64,000 nt of DNA from an uncultured Altererythrobacter sp. (GTDB lineage Bacteria > Pseudomonadota > Alphaproteobacteria > Sphingomonadales > Sphingomonadaceae): NCBI GenBank assembly GCA_913056125.1, contig CAJXNC010000003.1, positions 248,001-312,000 of the forward strand, read 5' to 3'. Shown here in pieces: positions 36,200 to 45,034 of this stretch. Within the stretch, counting starts at the first letter, position 1, and each line of letters starts with the position of its first letter. Made by a program: the position numbers and the translations under genes. Below the pieces are notes generated by a model, which did not search any database, had not been told where the DNA came from, and worked only from the letters and a program-made list of their open reading frames with translations.

Positions 36200-37618
36200 T
36201 CAGGCGGCGTTGTCGATTCCGAGGTCGCTGAGCTTGCGGTAAAGCGTCGAGCGGCCAATGCCCAAGCGGCGGGCGACTTCGGTCATGCGACCACGGTAAT
36301 GTCCGATGGCAAGGCGGATCACGTCGGCTTCGATATCCTCGAGCGGCCGCAAATTGCCGTCATCGGTGTAGAGCATGACGCCCGCACCCTCGGTCACCGG
36401 CTTGGAGCCTTCGGCCATTTCGCCGATGATTTCGGAGAGCTGCGGGAAGTCCTGCGCGGTCAGCGCATCGCCATCGCAGAACACCGCGGCGCGGAACAGC
36501 ACGGCCTGGAGCTGGCGGACATTGCCCGGCCAGTCGAAGGCAGCGAGGAGCTTGAGCGCAGCATCGGTAATGCCCAGTTCGCGAAGGCCCGGCTGTTCGC
36601 CAATGCGGGCAAGGAAGTGGCGGGTGAGCGCGGCGATGTCGCCATTGCGGTCGCGCAGCGGAGGCAGGGTGATGGTCGTGCGCGAGATCGCCTCGAGCAG
36701 TTCCTGGCGGAACAGCCCGCCGGTCACCATGTCGGCCAGCGGCAGATTGCTGGCGCAGATGACGCGAACATCGACCTTGAAACTGTGCTTTGCGCCGATC
36801 GGGCGGACCTGGCCGGTCTGCATGGCTTCGGCGAGGCGGTCCTGCAGGTCGAGCGAGAGGCGGTCCACCTCGTCGAGCACCAGCGTGCCGCCGTCGCAAT
36901 TCTGCAAGGCGCCGACCTGGCGTTCGAAGGCGCCGGCAAAGGCACCCTTCTCATGGCCGAACAGGACCGATTCGAGGCTGGAAGCAGGCACGCCCCCGAT
37001 ATTGATCATGCGGAAGGGCGCCTTGGCACGCGGGCTTGCCGCATACATGGCGCGCACCAGCATTTCCTTGCCGGTGCCGCTTTCTCCCTCGATCAGCACG
37101 TTGCCGTGCCCGCGCGCAGCCTTTGCCGCCTTGGCCAGCGCATCGCGGAAGGGCGGCGCGGTGCCGACCATCGCATCGAAGTCGAGATCGGACCCCATCT
37201 TCTCGGTCAGCGGGGTGAGTTCGTCGCGCGGTGCCTCGCGCGTCGTCGCATTGCGCAGCGCCTGCATCAGGCGTTCCGGCGCGACCGGCTTGACGAGGTA
37301 ATCGGTAGCGCCCGCACGCATCGCTTCCACCGCAAGGAGTGGCGAGGTGCTGGCCGTCAGCATCAGCACGGGCAGGGCGGGGCGGCGCGCCTTGAGCTCG
37401 GAAATCAGTTCGCAGGCCTGGTCGCCGGGCACCCACTGATCGAGGATGATGGCGGACAGCTGCATGCCCTGGCGCGTGCCGAGCGTGGCGATGGCTTTCT
37501 CAGAATCTTCGACGACCAGCGTGCGCCAGCCCTCACGCGCGGCAAGCGCAGAGATCAACCGGCTTTGTGCCGGTTCGTCGTCGATCAGCATCAACATGCG
37601 CTGTTCGGGCTCGGCCAT
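36200..37618 (-). CDS. NtrC-family response regulator with GAFAGA loop
   Basis: The 472-residue protein has an N-terminal receiver (phospho-Asp in ILDQWVPGDQ), an AAA+ domain with Walker A GESGTGKEM and Walker B LVLDEVDRL, and a C-terminal Fis-type HTH (RRLGIGRSTLYRKLSDLGI). The sigma-54-contacting loop, normally GAFTGA, reads GAFAGA (FGHEKGAFAGA). It resembles TacA/FlbD-type regulators, but the altered loop may abolish sigma-54 activation. A CtrA-like box lies 63 bp upstream. No kinase is adjacent. Confidence 0.85.
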   Translation of the reverse strand: MAEPEQRMLMLIDDEPAQSRLISALAAREGWRTLVVEDSEKAIATLGTRQGMQLSAIILDQWVPGDQACELISELKARRPALPVLMLTASTSPLLAVEAMRAGATDYLVKPVAPERLMQALRNATTREAPRDELTPLTEKMGSDLDFDAMVGTAPPFRDALAKAAKAARGHGNVLIEGESGTGKEMLVRAMYAASPRAKAPFRMINIGGVPASSLESVLFGHEKGAFAGAFERQVGALQNCDGGTLVLDEVDRLSLDLQDRLAEAMQTGQVRPIGAKHSFKVDVRVICASNLPLADMVTGGLFRQELLEAISRTTITLPPLRDRNGDIAALTRHFLARIGEQPGLRELGITDAALKLLAAFDWPGNVRQLQAVLFRAAVFCDGDALTAQDFPQLSEIIGEMAEGSKPVTEGAGVMLYTDDGNLRPLEDIEADVIRLAIGHYRGRMTEVARRLGIGRSTLYRKLSDLGIDNAA

Positions 37619-37680
37619 GTGTCCCCACTTGTTTCTTGGCGACCGCGAAGGGTGCGGGGACAGGCATTATCAGCAGTGAG

Positions 37681-37695
37681 TAAAGAGCCGATTAA
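37681..37695 (-). promoter_or_regulatory. CtrA-like box upstream of the NtrC-type regulator
   Basis: On the minus strand TTAA-TCGGCTC-TTTAC matches TTAA-N7-TTAAC with one mismatch. It lies 63 bp before ATG 37618. TacA and FlbD homologues are CtrA-controlled in Caulobacter. Confidence 0.5.
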
Positions 37696-37775
37696 GGCAA
37701 CACTTGAGTGCTGCCTTGTCCAGCGATAGAGGGTCTGGCAGTTTGCACCGACACTAAGAGAACAAAGGCGAGAAA

Positions 37776-37898
37776 ATGGCCGATTCCCACGACATGAAGC
37801 CCAACGAGTCCACCTATGGCGGCTTCATCTCCATGCTCAAATGGTCGATCCCGGTTATCGCGATTATCGTCGCTATCGTTATCGCGCTGATTTCCTGA
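37776..37898 (+). CDS. Small aa3-type cytochrome c oxidase subunit IV-like protein
   Basis: This 40-residue protein is too short for the ORF track: MADSHDMKPNESTYGGFISM, then a single TM helix (about 22-40). The small-protein layout with a central Tyr-Gly-Gly-Phe matches the aa3-type subunit IV (COX4_pro_2-like) family. Members are often found upstream of pntAA in alphaproteobacteria, as here (10 bp gap), so the name may reflect family similarity rather than oxidase membership. Confidence 0.65.
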   Translation: MADSHDMKPNESTYGGFISMLKWSIPVIAIIVAIVIALIS

Positions 37899-37908
37899 GC
37901 CCGCTCTG

Positions 37909-39039
37909 ATGGGGGGTCTCAGAATTGCGGTACTGAAGGAACAGGCCGCCGGGGAAACGCGCGTCGCCGCGACGCCCGAGACGGTGAAGAAATTCATCGG
38001 GCTGGGCGCCAGCTTCGCAGTGGAACAGGGTGCGGGGACGGGAGCCTCGATTTCCGACAAGGATTATCGTGCCGCAGGTGCCGATGTGCTGCCCGCTGCG
38101 CAGGCCGTCGAAAAGGCGGATATCGTGCTAGGTGTGCAGGCACCTGACGTGGAGGCTCTGGCGGGGGCCAATCCCGGCGCATGGGTGGCCGCGACCTTCG
38201 ATCCCTTCGGCAGGAAGGACCGCGTCGATGCCTATGCCAAGGCAGGCCTTGAGGCGCTCAGCATGGAGTTCATGCCGCGTATCACCCGGGCGCAGAGCAT
38301 GGACGTGCTCTCCAGCCAGTCCAATCTTGCCGGCTATAAAGCAGTTCTCGCGGCAGCCGACCAATATGGCCGCGCCTTCCCTATGATGATGACCGCGGCG
38401 GGCACGATCTCGGCTGCCAAATGCTTCGTTATGGGTGTGGGCGTTGCGGGGCTGCAGGCGATCGCCACGGCGCGCCGCTTGGGCGCTCAGGTTTCGGCGA
38501 CCGACGTGCGCTCTGCGACCAAGGAACAGATCATGTCGCTCGGGGCCAAGCCGGTTTTCGTCGAGAGCGTCGAGGGGATAGAGGGCGAAGGTTCGGGCGG
38601 CTATGCCACGGAGATGTCCGAAGAATACCAGAAGGCGCAAGCCGAACTGGTATCCTCCCACATCGCCAAGCAGGATATCGTAATCACCACCGCGTTGATC
38701 CCGGGACGCGCCGCACCGCGCCTGATCTCGGACGCGCAAATCGCCACGATGAAGCCTGGCAGCGTGATCTTCGATCTCGCCGTGGCGCAGGGCGGCAATG
38801 TCGAGGGCAGCGTAGCCGACCAGGTGGTTGAGAAGCACGGTGTCTTCATCATGGGATATTCGAATGCGCCCGCGCATCTCTCCGCAGATGCCAGCGCGCT
38901 GTTCAGCAGGAACCTGTTCAACTTCCTCTCCGCCTTCTGGGACAAGGAGACGGGCAAAGTCGAACTGGACGAGGAAATCGGAGATGCCGTTCGCCTGACC
39001 AAGGGCGGCGCAATCGTAAACGAGAGGATTATGGGATGA
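37909..39039 (+). CDS. pntAA: NAD(P) transhydrogenase subunit alpha part 1
   Basis: The 376-residue NAD(H)-binding domain I has AVLKEQAAGETRVAATPET, GRAFPMMMTAAGTISAAK and the Rossmann motif GVGVAGLQAIATARRLGA. It forms the soluble alpha-1 subunit of the proton-translocating transhydrogenase that makes NADPH from NADH using the proton gradient. It ends with an ATGA overlap into a VOC gene, not directly into pntAB, which is an unusual insertion. Confidence 0.94.
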   Translation: MGGLRIAVLKEQAAGETRVAATPETVKKFIGLGASFAVEQGAGTGASISDKDYRAAGADVLPAAQAVEKADIVLGVQAPDVEALAGANPGAWVAATFDPFGRKDRVDAYAKAGLEALSMEFMPRITRAQSMDVLSSQSNLAGYKAVLAAADQYGRAFPMMMTAAGTISAAKCFVMGVGVAGLQAIATARRLGAQVSATDVRSATKEQIMSLGAKPVFVESVEGIEGEGSGGYATEMSEEYQKAQAELVSSHIAKQDIVITTALIPGRAAPRLISDAQIATMKPGSVIFDLAVAQGGNVEGSVADQVVEKHGVFIMGYSNAPAHLSADASALFSRNLFNFLSAFWDKETGKVELDEEIGDAVRLTKGGAIVNERIMG

Positions 39040-39542
39040 AGAAGGCACTTTTCGGCCTGGCAGTCGCCGGCGCAATGATGACGGCAACAGGCACTCAGGC
39101 GCAGGCGCCGGAATACGCCGATGAGCCGAAGATCGAACTCAACCACTTCCTGATGGCGCTTTCTGTCGAGGATATCGAGGCGGTGACCGCCTTCTATGTC
39201 GACGTGCTAGACTTCGAAGTGGTGAAAGACGCGCCGCTTGGCCCGGCAATGCACTTCCGCTGGCTCCGCAACGGTACGCAGGGCCTCGAACTGGTCCAGG
39301 TTGCCGACTCCGTGCCCGGTCCCGAGCGTGGACCGCCGCCGGCACATCTTGGCGTGCGCGGCCCCGGCCAGCTGATGATGCAGGTCGAAGATCTCGAAGC
39401 GACCAAGGAAATCCTCCTGTCCAAGGGCGTGACTCCTGCTGTCGATATTACCGACCTGACCGCCATGCTCGGCATCAAGGTGATGTTCGTCGTCGACCCC
39501 GAAGGCAACAATATTGAACTGGTCGAGGTGACTGAAGAGTAA
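39036..39542 (+). CDS. Exported VOC-superfamily protein inside the pnt operon
   Basis: The 168-residue product has a signal peptide ending near GTQAQA and then a single glyoxalase/VOC domain with two beta-alpha-beta modules (LNHFLMALSVEDIEAVTAFYVD and QLMMQVEDLEATKEILLSKG). The late NNIELVEV supplies the typical metal-ligand Glu, and NHF the first His. Its substrate is unknown. It overlaps pntAA by 4 bp and is 3 bp before pntAB, so it is co-translated with the transhydrogenase although the product is exported. Confidence 0.78.
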   Translation: MKKALFGLAVAGAMMTATGTQAQAPEYADEPKIELNHFLMALSVEDIEAVTAFYVDVLDFEVVKDAPLGPAMHFRWLRNGTQGLELVQVADSVPGPERGPPPAHLGVRGPGQLMMQVEDLEATKEILLSKGVTPAVDITDLTAMLGIKVMFVVDPEGNNIELVEVTEE

Positions 39543-39545
39543 GCC

Positions 39546-39830
39546 ATGGACTTCATTTCCATCCTGTCGATCTTCGTACTGGCCTGCTTCGTGGGCTATT
39601 ACGTCGTCTGGTCGGTCACCCCGGCGCTGCACACGCCGCTCATGGCGGTGACCAATGCCATCAGCTCGGTGATCATCGTTGGCGCGTTGATCGCTTCGGC
39701 TGAGGCAGGAAGCATGCTGGCCAAGTGGCTCGGCCTTGCCGGCGTGGTGCTGGCGAGCGTGAATATCTTCGGCGGATTTGCCGTCACCGAGCGCATGCTG
39801 GCCATGTACAAGAAGAAGGAGAAGAAGTGA
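39546..39830 (+). CDS. pntAB: NAD(P) transhydrogenase subunit alpha part 2
   Basis: The 94-residue membrane protein has three TM helices (about 3-23, 30-52, 56-78) and corresponds to domain II helices of the alpha subunit, with conserved TPLMAVTNAISSVIIVGAL. It completes the proton channel with PntB. The stop TGA overlaps the pntB ATG by one base. Confidence 0.93.
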   Translation: MDFISILSIFVLACFVGYYVVWSVTPALHTPLMAVTNAISSVIIVGALIASAEAGSMLAKWLGLAGVVLASVNIFGGFAVTERMLAMYKKKEKK

Positions 39831-41272
39831 TGCTCTCCTTCCTCGCGGCAGGCTCGGCACACGGGCCGGTGAACCCATGGGTGGCCCTGGCCTACCTTGT
39901 TTCGGGGATCCTCTTCATCCTCGCTTTGCGCGGACTTTCGCATCCCACCACCAGCCGGGCGGGCAACCGCTTCGGCATGGTCGGCATGCTGATCGCCATG
40001 GTGACGACGCTCGTCACCCATGACATCGCCAACATTATCGAGATTGGCATTGCTATTCTGATCGGCGGTCTGATCGGCTTCACCATTGCCCGCCGCATCG
40101 CCATGACCGCCATGCCCGAGCTTGTGGCGGCGTTCCACTCGCTGGTCGGCTTGGCCGCGGTGCTGGTGGGCTGGGCGGCCTATCTCAATCCTGATGCTTT
40201 CGGATTGCTGGTCGATGGCGGGATTGCGCCTGTCAGCAAGATCGAAATGGGCCTCGGTATCGCCATCGGTGCGATCACCTTCTCCGGCTCAGTGATCGCC
40301 TTTGCCAAGCTTTCGGGCAAGATGAGCGGGTCGCCGATCATCCTGCCGCTGCGCCACGTCATCAATCTCGGTACGTTGGCAGCGATCATCGTCCTGACCG
40401 CGCTGTTCGCCATGGCTGCACCGGCAGAGACCTTGCCGCTGATCGTGGCGCTGACCGTGCTCGCCTTCATCATCGGTTTCCTGCTGATTATCCCGATCGG
40501 CGGCGCGGATATGCCGGTCGTCGTTTCCATGCTGAATAGCTATTCGGGCTGGGCAGCGGCGGCGATGGGCTTCACGCTTGGCAATACGGCGATGATCATC
40601 ACTGGCGCGCTGGTCGGATCTTCGGGCGCGATCCTCAGCTACATCATGTGCCGGGCCATGAACCGCAGCTTCATTTCGGTGATCGCGGGCGGCTTCGGTG
40701 CAGATGGCGGTTCGGGCGGCGGCGAGGCGCGCGAACAGCGCCCCTACAAGCAGGGCAGCGCGGACGATGCAGCCTTCATGCTCAGCCAGGCCGAGAACGT
40801 GATCGTCATCCCCGGCTACGGCATGGCGGTGGCGCAGGCCCAGCATGCGCTGCGCGAAATGACCGATTTGCTGGAAGAGCAGGGAGTCAATGTGAAGTTC
40901 GCCATCCACCCGGTGGCGGGCCGCATGCCCGGGCACATGAACGTTCTACTGGCGGAAGCTTCGGTCGATTACGACAAGGTGTTCGAGCTGGAGGACATCA
41001 ACAGCGAATTCGCGCAGTGCGATGTCGCCTTCATCATTGGCGCGAACGACGTGGTGAATCCGGCGGCCAAGACCGACAAGTCCAGCCCCATCTACGGCAT
41101 GCCGGTGTTCGATGTGGACAAGGCCAAGCAGGTCTTCTTCATCAAACGCAGCATGGGCGGTGTGGGCTATGCCGGTGTCGACAATGACGTGTTCTACATG
41201 GACCAGACCATGATGCTGCTGTCCGATGCCAAGAAAATGGTCGAGGAAATCAACAAGTCGCTGGGCGACTGA
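39830..41272 (+). CDS. pntB: NAD(P) transhydrogenase subunit beta
   Basis: The start is the ATG at 39830, overlapping the pntAB stop; the track start is earlier in another context. The 480-residue protein has about nine TM helices (to about 260), followed by the NADP-binding domain III with VIVIPGYGMAVAQAQHALREM and NDVVNPAAKTDKSSPIYGMP. It couples proton entry to hydride transfer from NADH to NADP+. It is last in the pnt operon. Confidence 0.95.
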   Translation: MLSFLAAGSAHGPVNPWVALAYLVSGILFILALRGLSHPTTSRAGNRFGMVGMLIAMVTTLVTHDIANIIEIGIAILIGGLIGFTIARRIAMTAMPELVAAFHSLVGLAAVLVGWAAYLNPDAFGLLVDGGIAPVSKIEMGLGIAIGAITFSGSVIAFAKLSGKMSGSPIILPLRHVINLGTLAAIIVLTALFAMAAPAETLPLIVALTVLAFIIGFLLIIPIGGADMPVVVSMLNSYSGWAAAAMGFTLGNTAMIITGALVGSSGAILSYIMCRAMNRSFISVIAGGFGADGGSGGGEAREQRPYKQGSADDAAFMLSQAENVIVIPGYGMAVAQAQHALREMTDLLEEQGVNVKFAIHPVAGRMPGHMNVLLAEASVDYDKVFELEDINSEFAQCDVAFIIGANDVVNPAAKTDKSSPIYGMPVFDVDKAKQVFFIKRSMGGVGYAGVDNDVFYMDQTMMLLSDAKKMVEEINKSLGD

Positions 41273-41393
41273 TCGCGTCTATCGCTCGGCTCGCATGGTT
41301 ACTTTCAAGGAACCGCTTGCACGTCTGGGCGGTTGACTGAAAACTGAGCGCTGGCGGTGATGGTATCGCCATTTCAGGCAAGGGACTGTCGAT

Positions 41394-42089
41394 TTGCGGA
41401 AGCTGGGGCTGATCGGGGGAATAAGCTGGGTCTCGACCCGCAGCTATTACGAACAGATCAACCGTATCGTGCAGAAGCGCGAGGGACCGCGCTCGAGCGC
41501 GCCGATGTTGATCGAGAGCCTCGATTTCGCGCCGCTCTTCCGCCTTCAGACCGATGAGGATTGGGAACGTGCGGCAGCCATCCTGATTGCTTCTGCCAAG
41601 CGGCTCGAGAGCGCTGGTGCAGGCATGCTGGTGATCGGCGCCAATTCGATGCACCGCGTCTATCGTCAGGTGGAAGCCGAGATATCCATCCCCATCCTGC
41701 ACATTGCCGAATGCGTCGGTGAAAAGATGGCCGCAGACGGCGTGAAGCGTGCCGCCTTGATCGGCACGCGCAATGTCATGACAGAAAGCTTTTACCGCCG
41801 CCGCCTTGTCCAGCACGGCGTGGACCTGCTGCCGCCGCAGATGGACACTGTCGAGGCGGTCGAAAAGATCATTTACGAAGAACTGATCATCGGCAAGGCG
41901 ACACGCCAATCCGAGCGCGTGTTCAAGACGATCATTACCGAAAAGGCGCAAGAAGGCGCACAAGCCATCGTGCTCGGGACGACAGAGCTTGAGCTGGTGG
42001 TTGACACCAAGGCCAATGTCCTGCCGATCTATGACAGCACACAGATCCACGCCCAGAGCGCAGCCGAGTGGATCTTGTCGGGGGATTGA
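41394..42089 (+). CDS. Aspartate/glutamate racemase-family protein lacking both catalytic cysteines
   Basis: The 231-residue protein starts at TTG 41394 behind AGGGA, consistent with MRKLGLIGGISW. The fold matches the Asp/Glu racemase superfamily, yet the two positions normally holding catalytic Cys are changed: the CNT motif reads GANSMH (Ala before Asn), and GCTE reads LGTTEL (Thr). A racemase mechanism is therefore unlikely as drawn. It may be a regulatory or non-racemising hydrolase-like homologue. It stands alone, upstream of the dGTPase homologue. Confidence 0.8.
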   Translation: MRKLGLIGGISWVSTRSYYEQINRIVQKREGPRSSAPMLIESLDFAPLFRLQTDEDWERAAAILIASAKRLESAGAGMLVIGANSMHRVYRQVEAEISIPILHIAECVGEKMAADGVKRAALIGTRNVMTESFYRRRLVQHGVDLLPPQMDTVEAVEKIIYEELIIGKATRQSERVFKTIITEKAQEGAQAIVLGTTELELVVDTKANVLPIYDSTQIHAQSAAEWILSGD

Positions 42090-42159
42090 GCGCACGCTTC
42101 GCCGCCGTTCGCTTGCTGTTCCCGTTGTCACATTGCCGCGCCCTCTCTAGCTGACTGCC

Positions 42160-43320
42160 ATGTCGCTTGCTGCCTATGCTGCCGATCCCGCAAAGACCCG
42201 AGGTCGCGAATTCACCCATGCGGGTGAAGGGACGCGCGGGCCGCGCAGTGCTTTCCAGCGTGATCGCGACAGGATCATCCATTCGATCGCCTTCCGGCGT
42301 CTGGCGGGCAAGGCGCAGGTCTTCGTCGCGCCCGATGGCGATCATTACCGGGTCCGCCTGACGCACAGCCTCGAAGTGGCGCAGATCGGCCGCGTGCTGG
42401 CGCGTTCGCTCGGCCTGGACGAGGACCTGACCGAGGCTTTGTGCCTGTCACACGATATCGGCCATCCACCCTTCGGTCATTCGGGCGAGGATGCGCTCAA
42501 CAATGCGCTGCAGGTGCATGGCGGCTGGGATCATAACGAGCATTGCCTGCGCGTGCTGATGCGGCTCAACAGCCCCTATTGCGATGTTCAGGGCCTCAAT
42601 CTCAGCTGGGAGGTGCTCGAAGGGCTGGCCAAGCACAATGGCCCGGTGAGCGAGCCGGGCTGGGCCTTGTCAGAGCTCGATGCCGACTTCCCGATGGACC
42701 TGCGAAAATGGCCCTCGCTGGAGGCGCAGGTGGCGGCGCTCGCGGACGATATCGCCTATGACAATCACGATATCGACGATGGGCTGCGCGCCGGATTCCT
42801 CAAGATCGACGATCTGCTGGCGCTCGATTTTATCCGCGAGCAGTGGGAGCGCGTGCAGTCACGTCATTCGGATGCTCCGTTGGCAGCGCAATTGCGCGAA
42901 CTGGTGCGCGACCAGATCGGGATCATGGTCAACGATCTGATCGAGACGACGCGCAGCAACCTGGCAGGCATCAATTCGCCCGAGGACGTGCGCGAAACGG
43001 GCGCAGCTATCGCTTCGTTCTCCGAGAAATGGGCCGCGCGCGAGAGGGAACTCAAGGCCTTCATGTATGAGCGGCTCTATTACCATCCGGAGCAGCTCAA
43101 TACGGCGGAGGCGGCACATAAGGTGGTTGCGCACCTCTATGCGGCTTATGATCAGGACCCTTCCCTGATGACCGAGAAGTGGCGCGACAGCCTGCCCGAT
43201 GATTCCGCGGGCAGGGCGCGGCATATTGCCGATTTCATTGCTGGCATGACTGACAGATATGCCATGGACCGGTACCGGGAAATCTTCGGGGGGGTGCCGG
43301 ACGGGCTTTCGAATGTCTGA
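42160..43320 (+). CDS. Deoxyguanosinetriphosphate triphosphohydrolase-like protein
   Basis: The 386-residue HD-domain protein has RDRIIHSIAFRRLAGKAQV, RLTHSLEVAQIGR and LSHDIGHPPFGHSGE, with the paired H...HD...D metal ligands of dGTPase/SAMHD1-like enzymes. It probably hydrolyses dNTPs to nucleoside and tripolyphosphate, limiting nucleotide pools. In alphaproteobacteria this type 2 dgt-like protein is usual. The ATG lacks a strong ribosome site. It overlaps the next gene by 8 bp. Confidence 0.9.
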   Translation: MSLAAYAADPAKTRGREFTHAGEGTRGPRSAFQRDRDRIIHSIAFRRLAGKAQVFVAPDGDHYRVRLTHSLEVAQIGRVLARSLGLDEDLTEALCLSHDIGHPPFGHSGEDALNNALQVHGGWDHNEHCLRVLMRLNSPYCDVQGLNLSWEVLEGLAKHNGPVSEPGWALSELDADFPMDLRKWPSLEAQVAALADDIAYDNHDIDDGLRAGFLKIDDLLALDFIREQWERVQSRHSDAPLAAQLRELVRDQIGIMVNDLIETTRSNLAGINSPEDVRETGAAIASFSEKWAARERELKAFMYERLYYHPEQLNTAEAAHKVVAHLYAAYDQDPSLMTEKWRDSLPDDSAGRARHIADFIAGMTDRYAMDRYREIFGGVPDGLSNV

Positions 43321-43990
43321 AGTGCAGAGGATCTTGCTGGTCGGCGCGTCCGGTCTCATCGGGCGCGAGGTAATTGCCCGTGCCGTCGGCCGCGAGGATC
43401 TGCGCCTGCTGGCGCTTGCCCGGCGCGAGCTGGACCTGCCGCGCGGCGCGCGCATGGAAGTATTGCTGGCTCCGGCGGAGGGCTGGGACGAGGCAATCCA
43501 CGCCATTGCTCCAGACCGGGTGATCTGCGCGCTCGGTACCACGCAGCGAAAGGAAGGCGGTGACAAAGAGGCCTTTCGCGCAGTCGATCACGATCTCGTG
43601 CTGCAGGTCGCCCGGGCATCCAAGGCAGCGGGCGCGACGGGTTTCGTCGTGATCTCCTCTGTGGGCGCGGATGTTCACTCGAAGAACTTCTACCTTCGCA
43701 CCAAGGGTGAGATGGAACGCGAGTTGATGAAGATCGGCATCGACCGGCTCGACGTGCTGCGTCCCGGCCTGCTGCTCGGCCAGCGCCGCGACGATCTGCG
43801 CCCGCTCGAGAAACTTGGCCAGTTGGCTGCTCCGCTGACCAACATGTTCCTGACCGGTGAGCGCAGCAAATACCGCGCAATTGCTGCGAGCGATGTCGCT
43901 GCGGCGGCGCTGCAATGCTGCCGCGAGAAGGCGCGCGGGCGTTTTGCCTATCAATATGATGGGATCATGCGGCTGGTCGGTCGGCTCTAG
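43313..43990 (+). CDS. NAD(P)H-binding atypical SDR (TIP30-like)
   Basis: The 225-residue protein has a Rossmann N-terminus VLVGASGLIGREV (GxSGxxG) and Ser/Lys positions within VVISSVGAD and YLRTKGEMEREL of the NAD(P)-binding atypical SDR fold. YLRTKGEM contains a likely catalytic Tyr-x-x-x-Lys (YLRTK). It resembles HTATIP2/TIP30-like oxidoreductases of unknown substrate. I chose ATG 43313 inside the dgt end, not the track's Met at 43259, because the fold begins there. Confidence 0.78.
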   Translation: MSEVQRILLVGASGLIGREVIARAVGREDLRLLALARRELDLPRGARMEVLLAPAEGWDEAIHAIAPDRVICALGTTQRKEGGDKEAFRAVDHDLVLQVARASKAAGATGFVVISSVGADVHSKNFYLRTKGEMERELMKIGIDRLDVLRPGLLLGQRRDDLRPLEKLGQLAAPLTNMFLTGERSKYRAIAASDVAAAALQCCREKARGRFAYQYDGIMRLVGRL

Positions 43991-44059
43991 GTCCATCGCC
44001 ATCCCCGGCTTGGCAGGCGTGATGCCACGCTTTACCAATGCCCGCCGGAAGGGGATTGC

Positions 44060-45034
44060 ATGACAGCTTGGATCGATAAGGCGACCAGCCTGTTCGCTAT
44101 CTGGACGGTGCTTGGCGTCGCCTGGGCCTGGGCCGTGCCCGATCATTTCGTCTGGATCACACAGGCACAGTTGGCCGGGCAAGGGCTGATCAGCGTGATG
44201 CTGGGCGTGATCATGCTGGGCATGGGCCTGACGCTGAGCTTGGAGGATTTCAAGCGCGTCGCCAGGCTGCCGCGCTGCGTCGCGGCCGGTGTCGGCCTGC
44301 AATTCACGATCATGCCGCTGGCGGGCCTCACGCTCGCCTTGCTGTTCGGCCTTGAAGAGGGGCTCGCCGTGGGGCTGATCCTCGTTTCCTGCTGCCCCGG
44401 CGGTACGGCCTCCAACGTCGTCACCTATCTCGCGCGTGCCAATCTAGCCCTTTCGGTGACCATGACGCTGGCTTCGACCATGATCGCCATCGTGCTGACC
44501 CCGCTGCTGACCGGATGGCTGGGCGGCGTGTTCATCGAGATCGACCGCTGGAGCCTGTTCCGTTCGATGGTTGCCATCGTACTGATCCCGGTCATCGCAG
44601 GCGTATTGCTCAACACCTTCCTGCCGCGCTTGACCAAGCGCGTAGCGCTGGTCTCTCCGCTCATTTCGGTGATCGTCATCGTGATGATCGTCGGTGCGAT
44701 CATGGCCAATTCCAAACCGTTGATCATCGAACATGCCGGTGTGCTTCTGCTGGCGCTGTTACTGCTTCACGCAACCGGCTTTGCGCTCGGCTATGTCCTG
44801 CCTCGACTGATGAAGTTCGGCGTTGAGGAGGCGAGGACCATGAGCATTGAGGTGGGGATGCAGAATAGCGGTCTGGGCGCCAGCCTTGCCTCTGCGCCCA
44901 GCTTCGCCGCGCAATTTGCCAATCCGATGCAGGCGGCATTGGCACCCGTGCCATCGGCTATTTCATCGGTCTATCATGTCGTTATTGGTTCGATCCTTGC
45001 GGGGATCTGGGGCCGCAAGAAGGGAGGCGAGTGA
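44060..45034 (+). CDS. Bile acid:sodium symporter family transporter
   Basis: The 324-residue membrane protein has nine or ten TM helices, with CCPGGTASNVVTYLARAN and IEVGMQNSGLGASLA as the two conserved crossing/sodium-binding regions of the BASS fold. It probably imports an organic anion with sodium. The predicted substrate is unspecified. It overlaps the ABA4-like gene start by one base. Confidence 0.87.
   Translation: MTAWIDKATSLFAIWTVLGVAWAWAVPDHFVWITQAQLAGQGLISVMLGVIMLGMGLTLSLEDFKRVARLPRCVAAGVGLQFTIMPLAGLTLALLFGLEEGLAVGLILVSCCPGGTASNVVTYLARANLALSVTMTLASTMIAIVLTPLLTGWLGGVFIEIDRWSLFRSMVAIVLIPVIAGVLLNTFLPRLTKRVALVSPLISVIVIVMIVGAIMANSKPLIIEHAGVLLLALLLLHATGFALGYVLPRLMKFGVEEARTMSIEVGMQNSGLGASLASAPSFAAQFANPMQAALAPVPSAISSVYHVVIGSILAGIWGRKKGGE

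Noticed and set aside
36299-37729. 476-aa plus-strand ORF opposite the NtrC-type regulator
   Set aside because: Shadow of a clear AAA+ gene.
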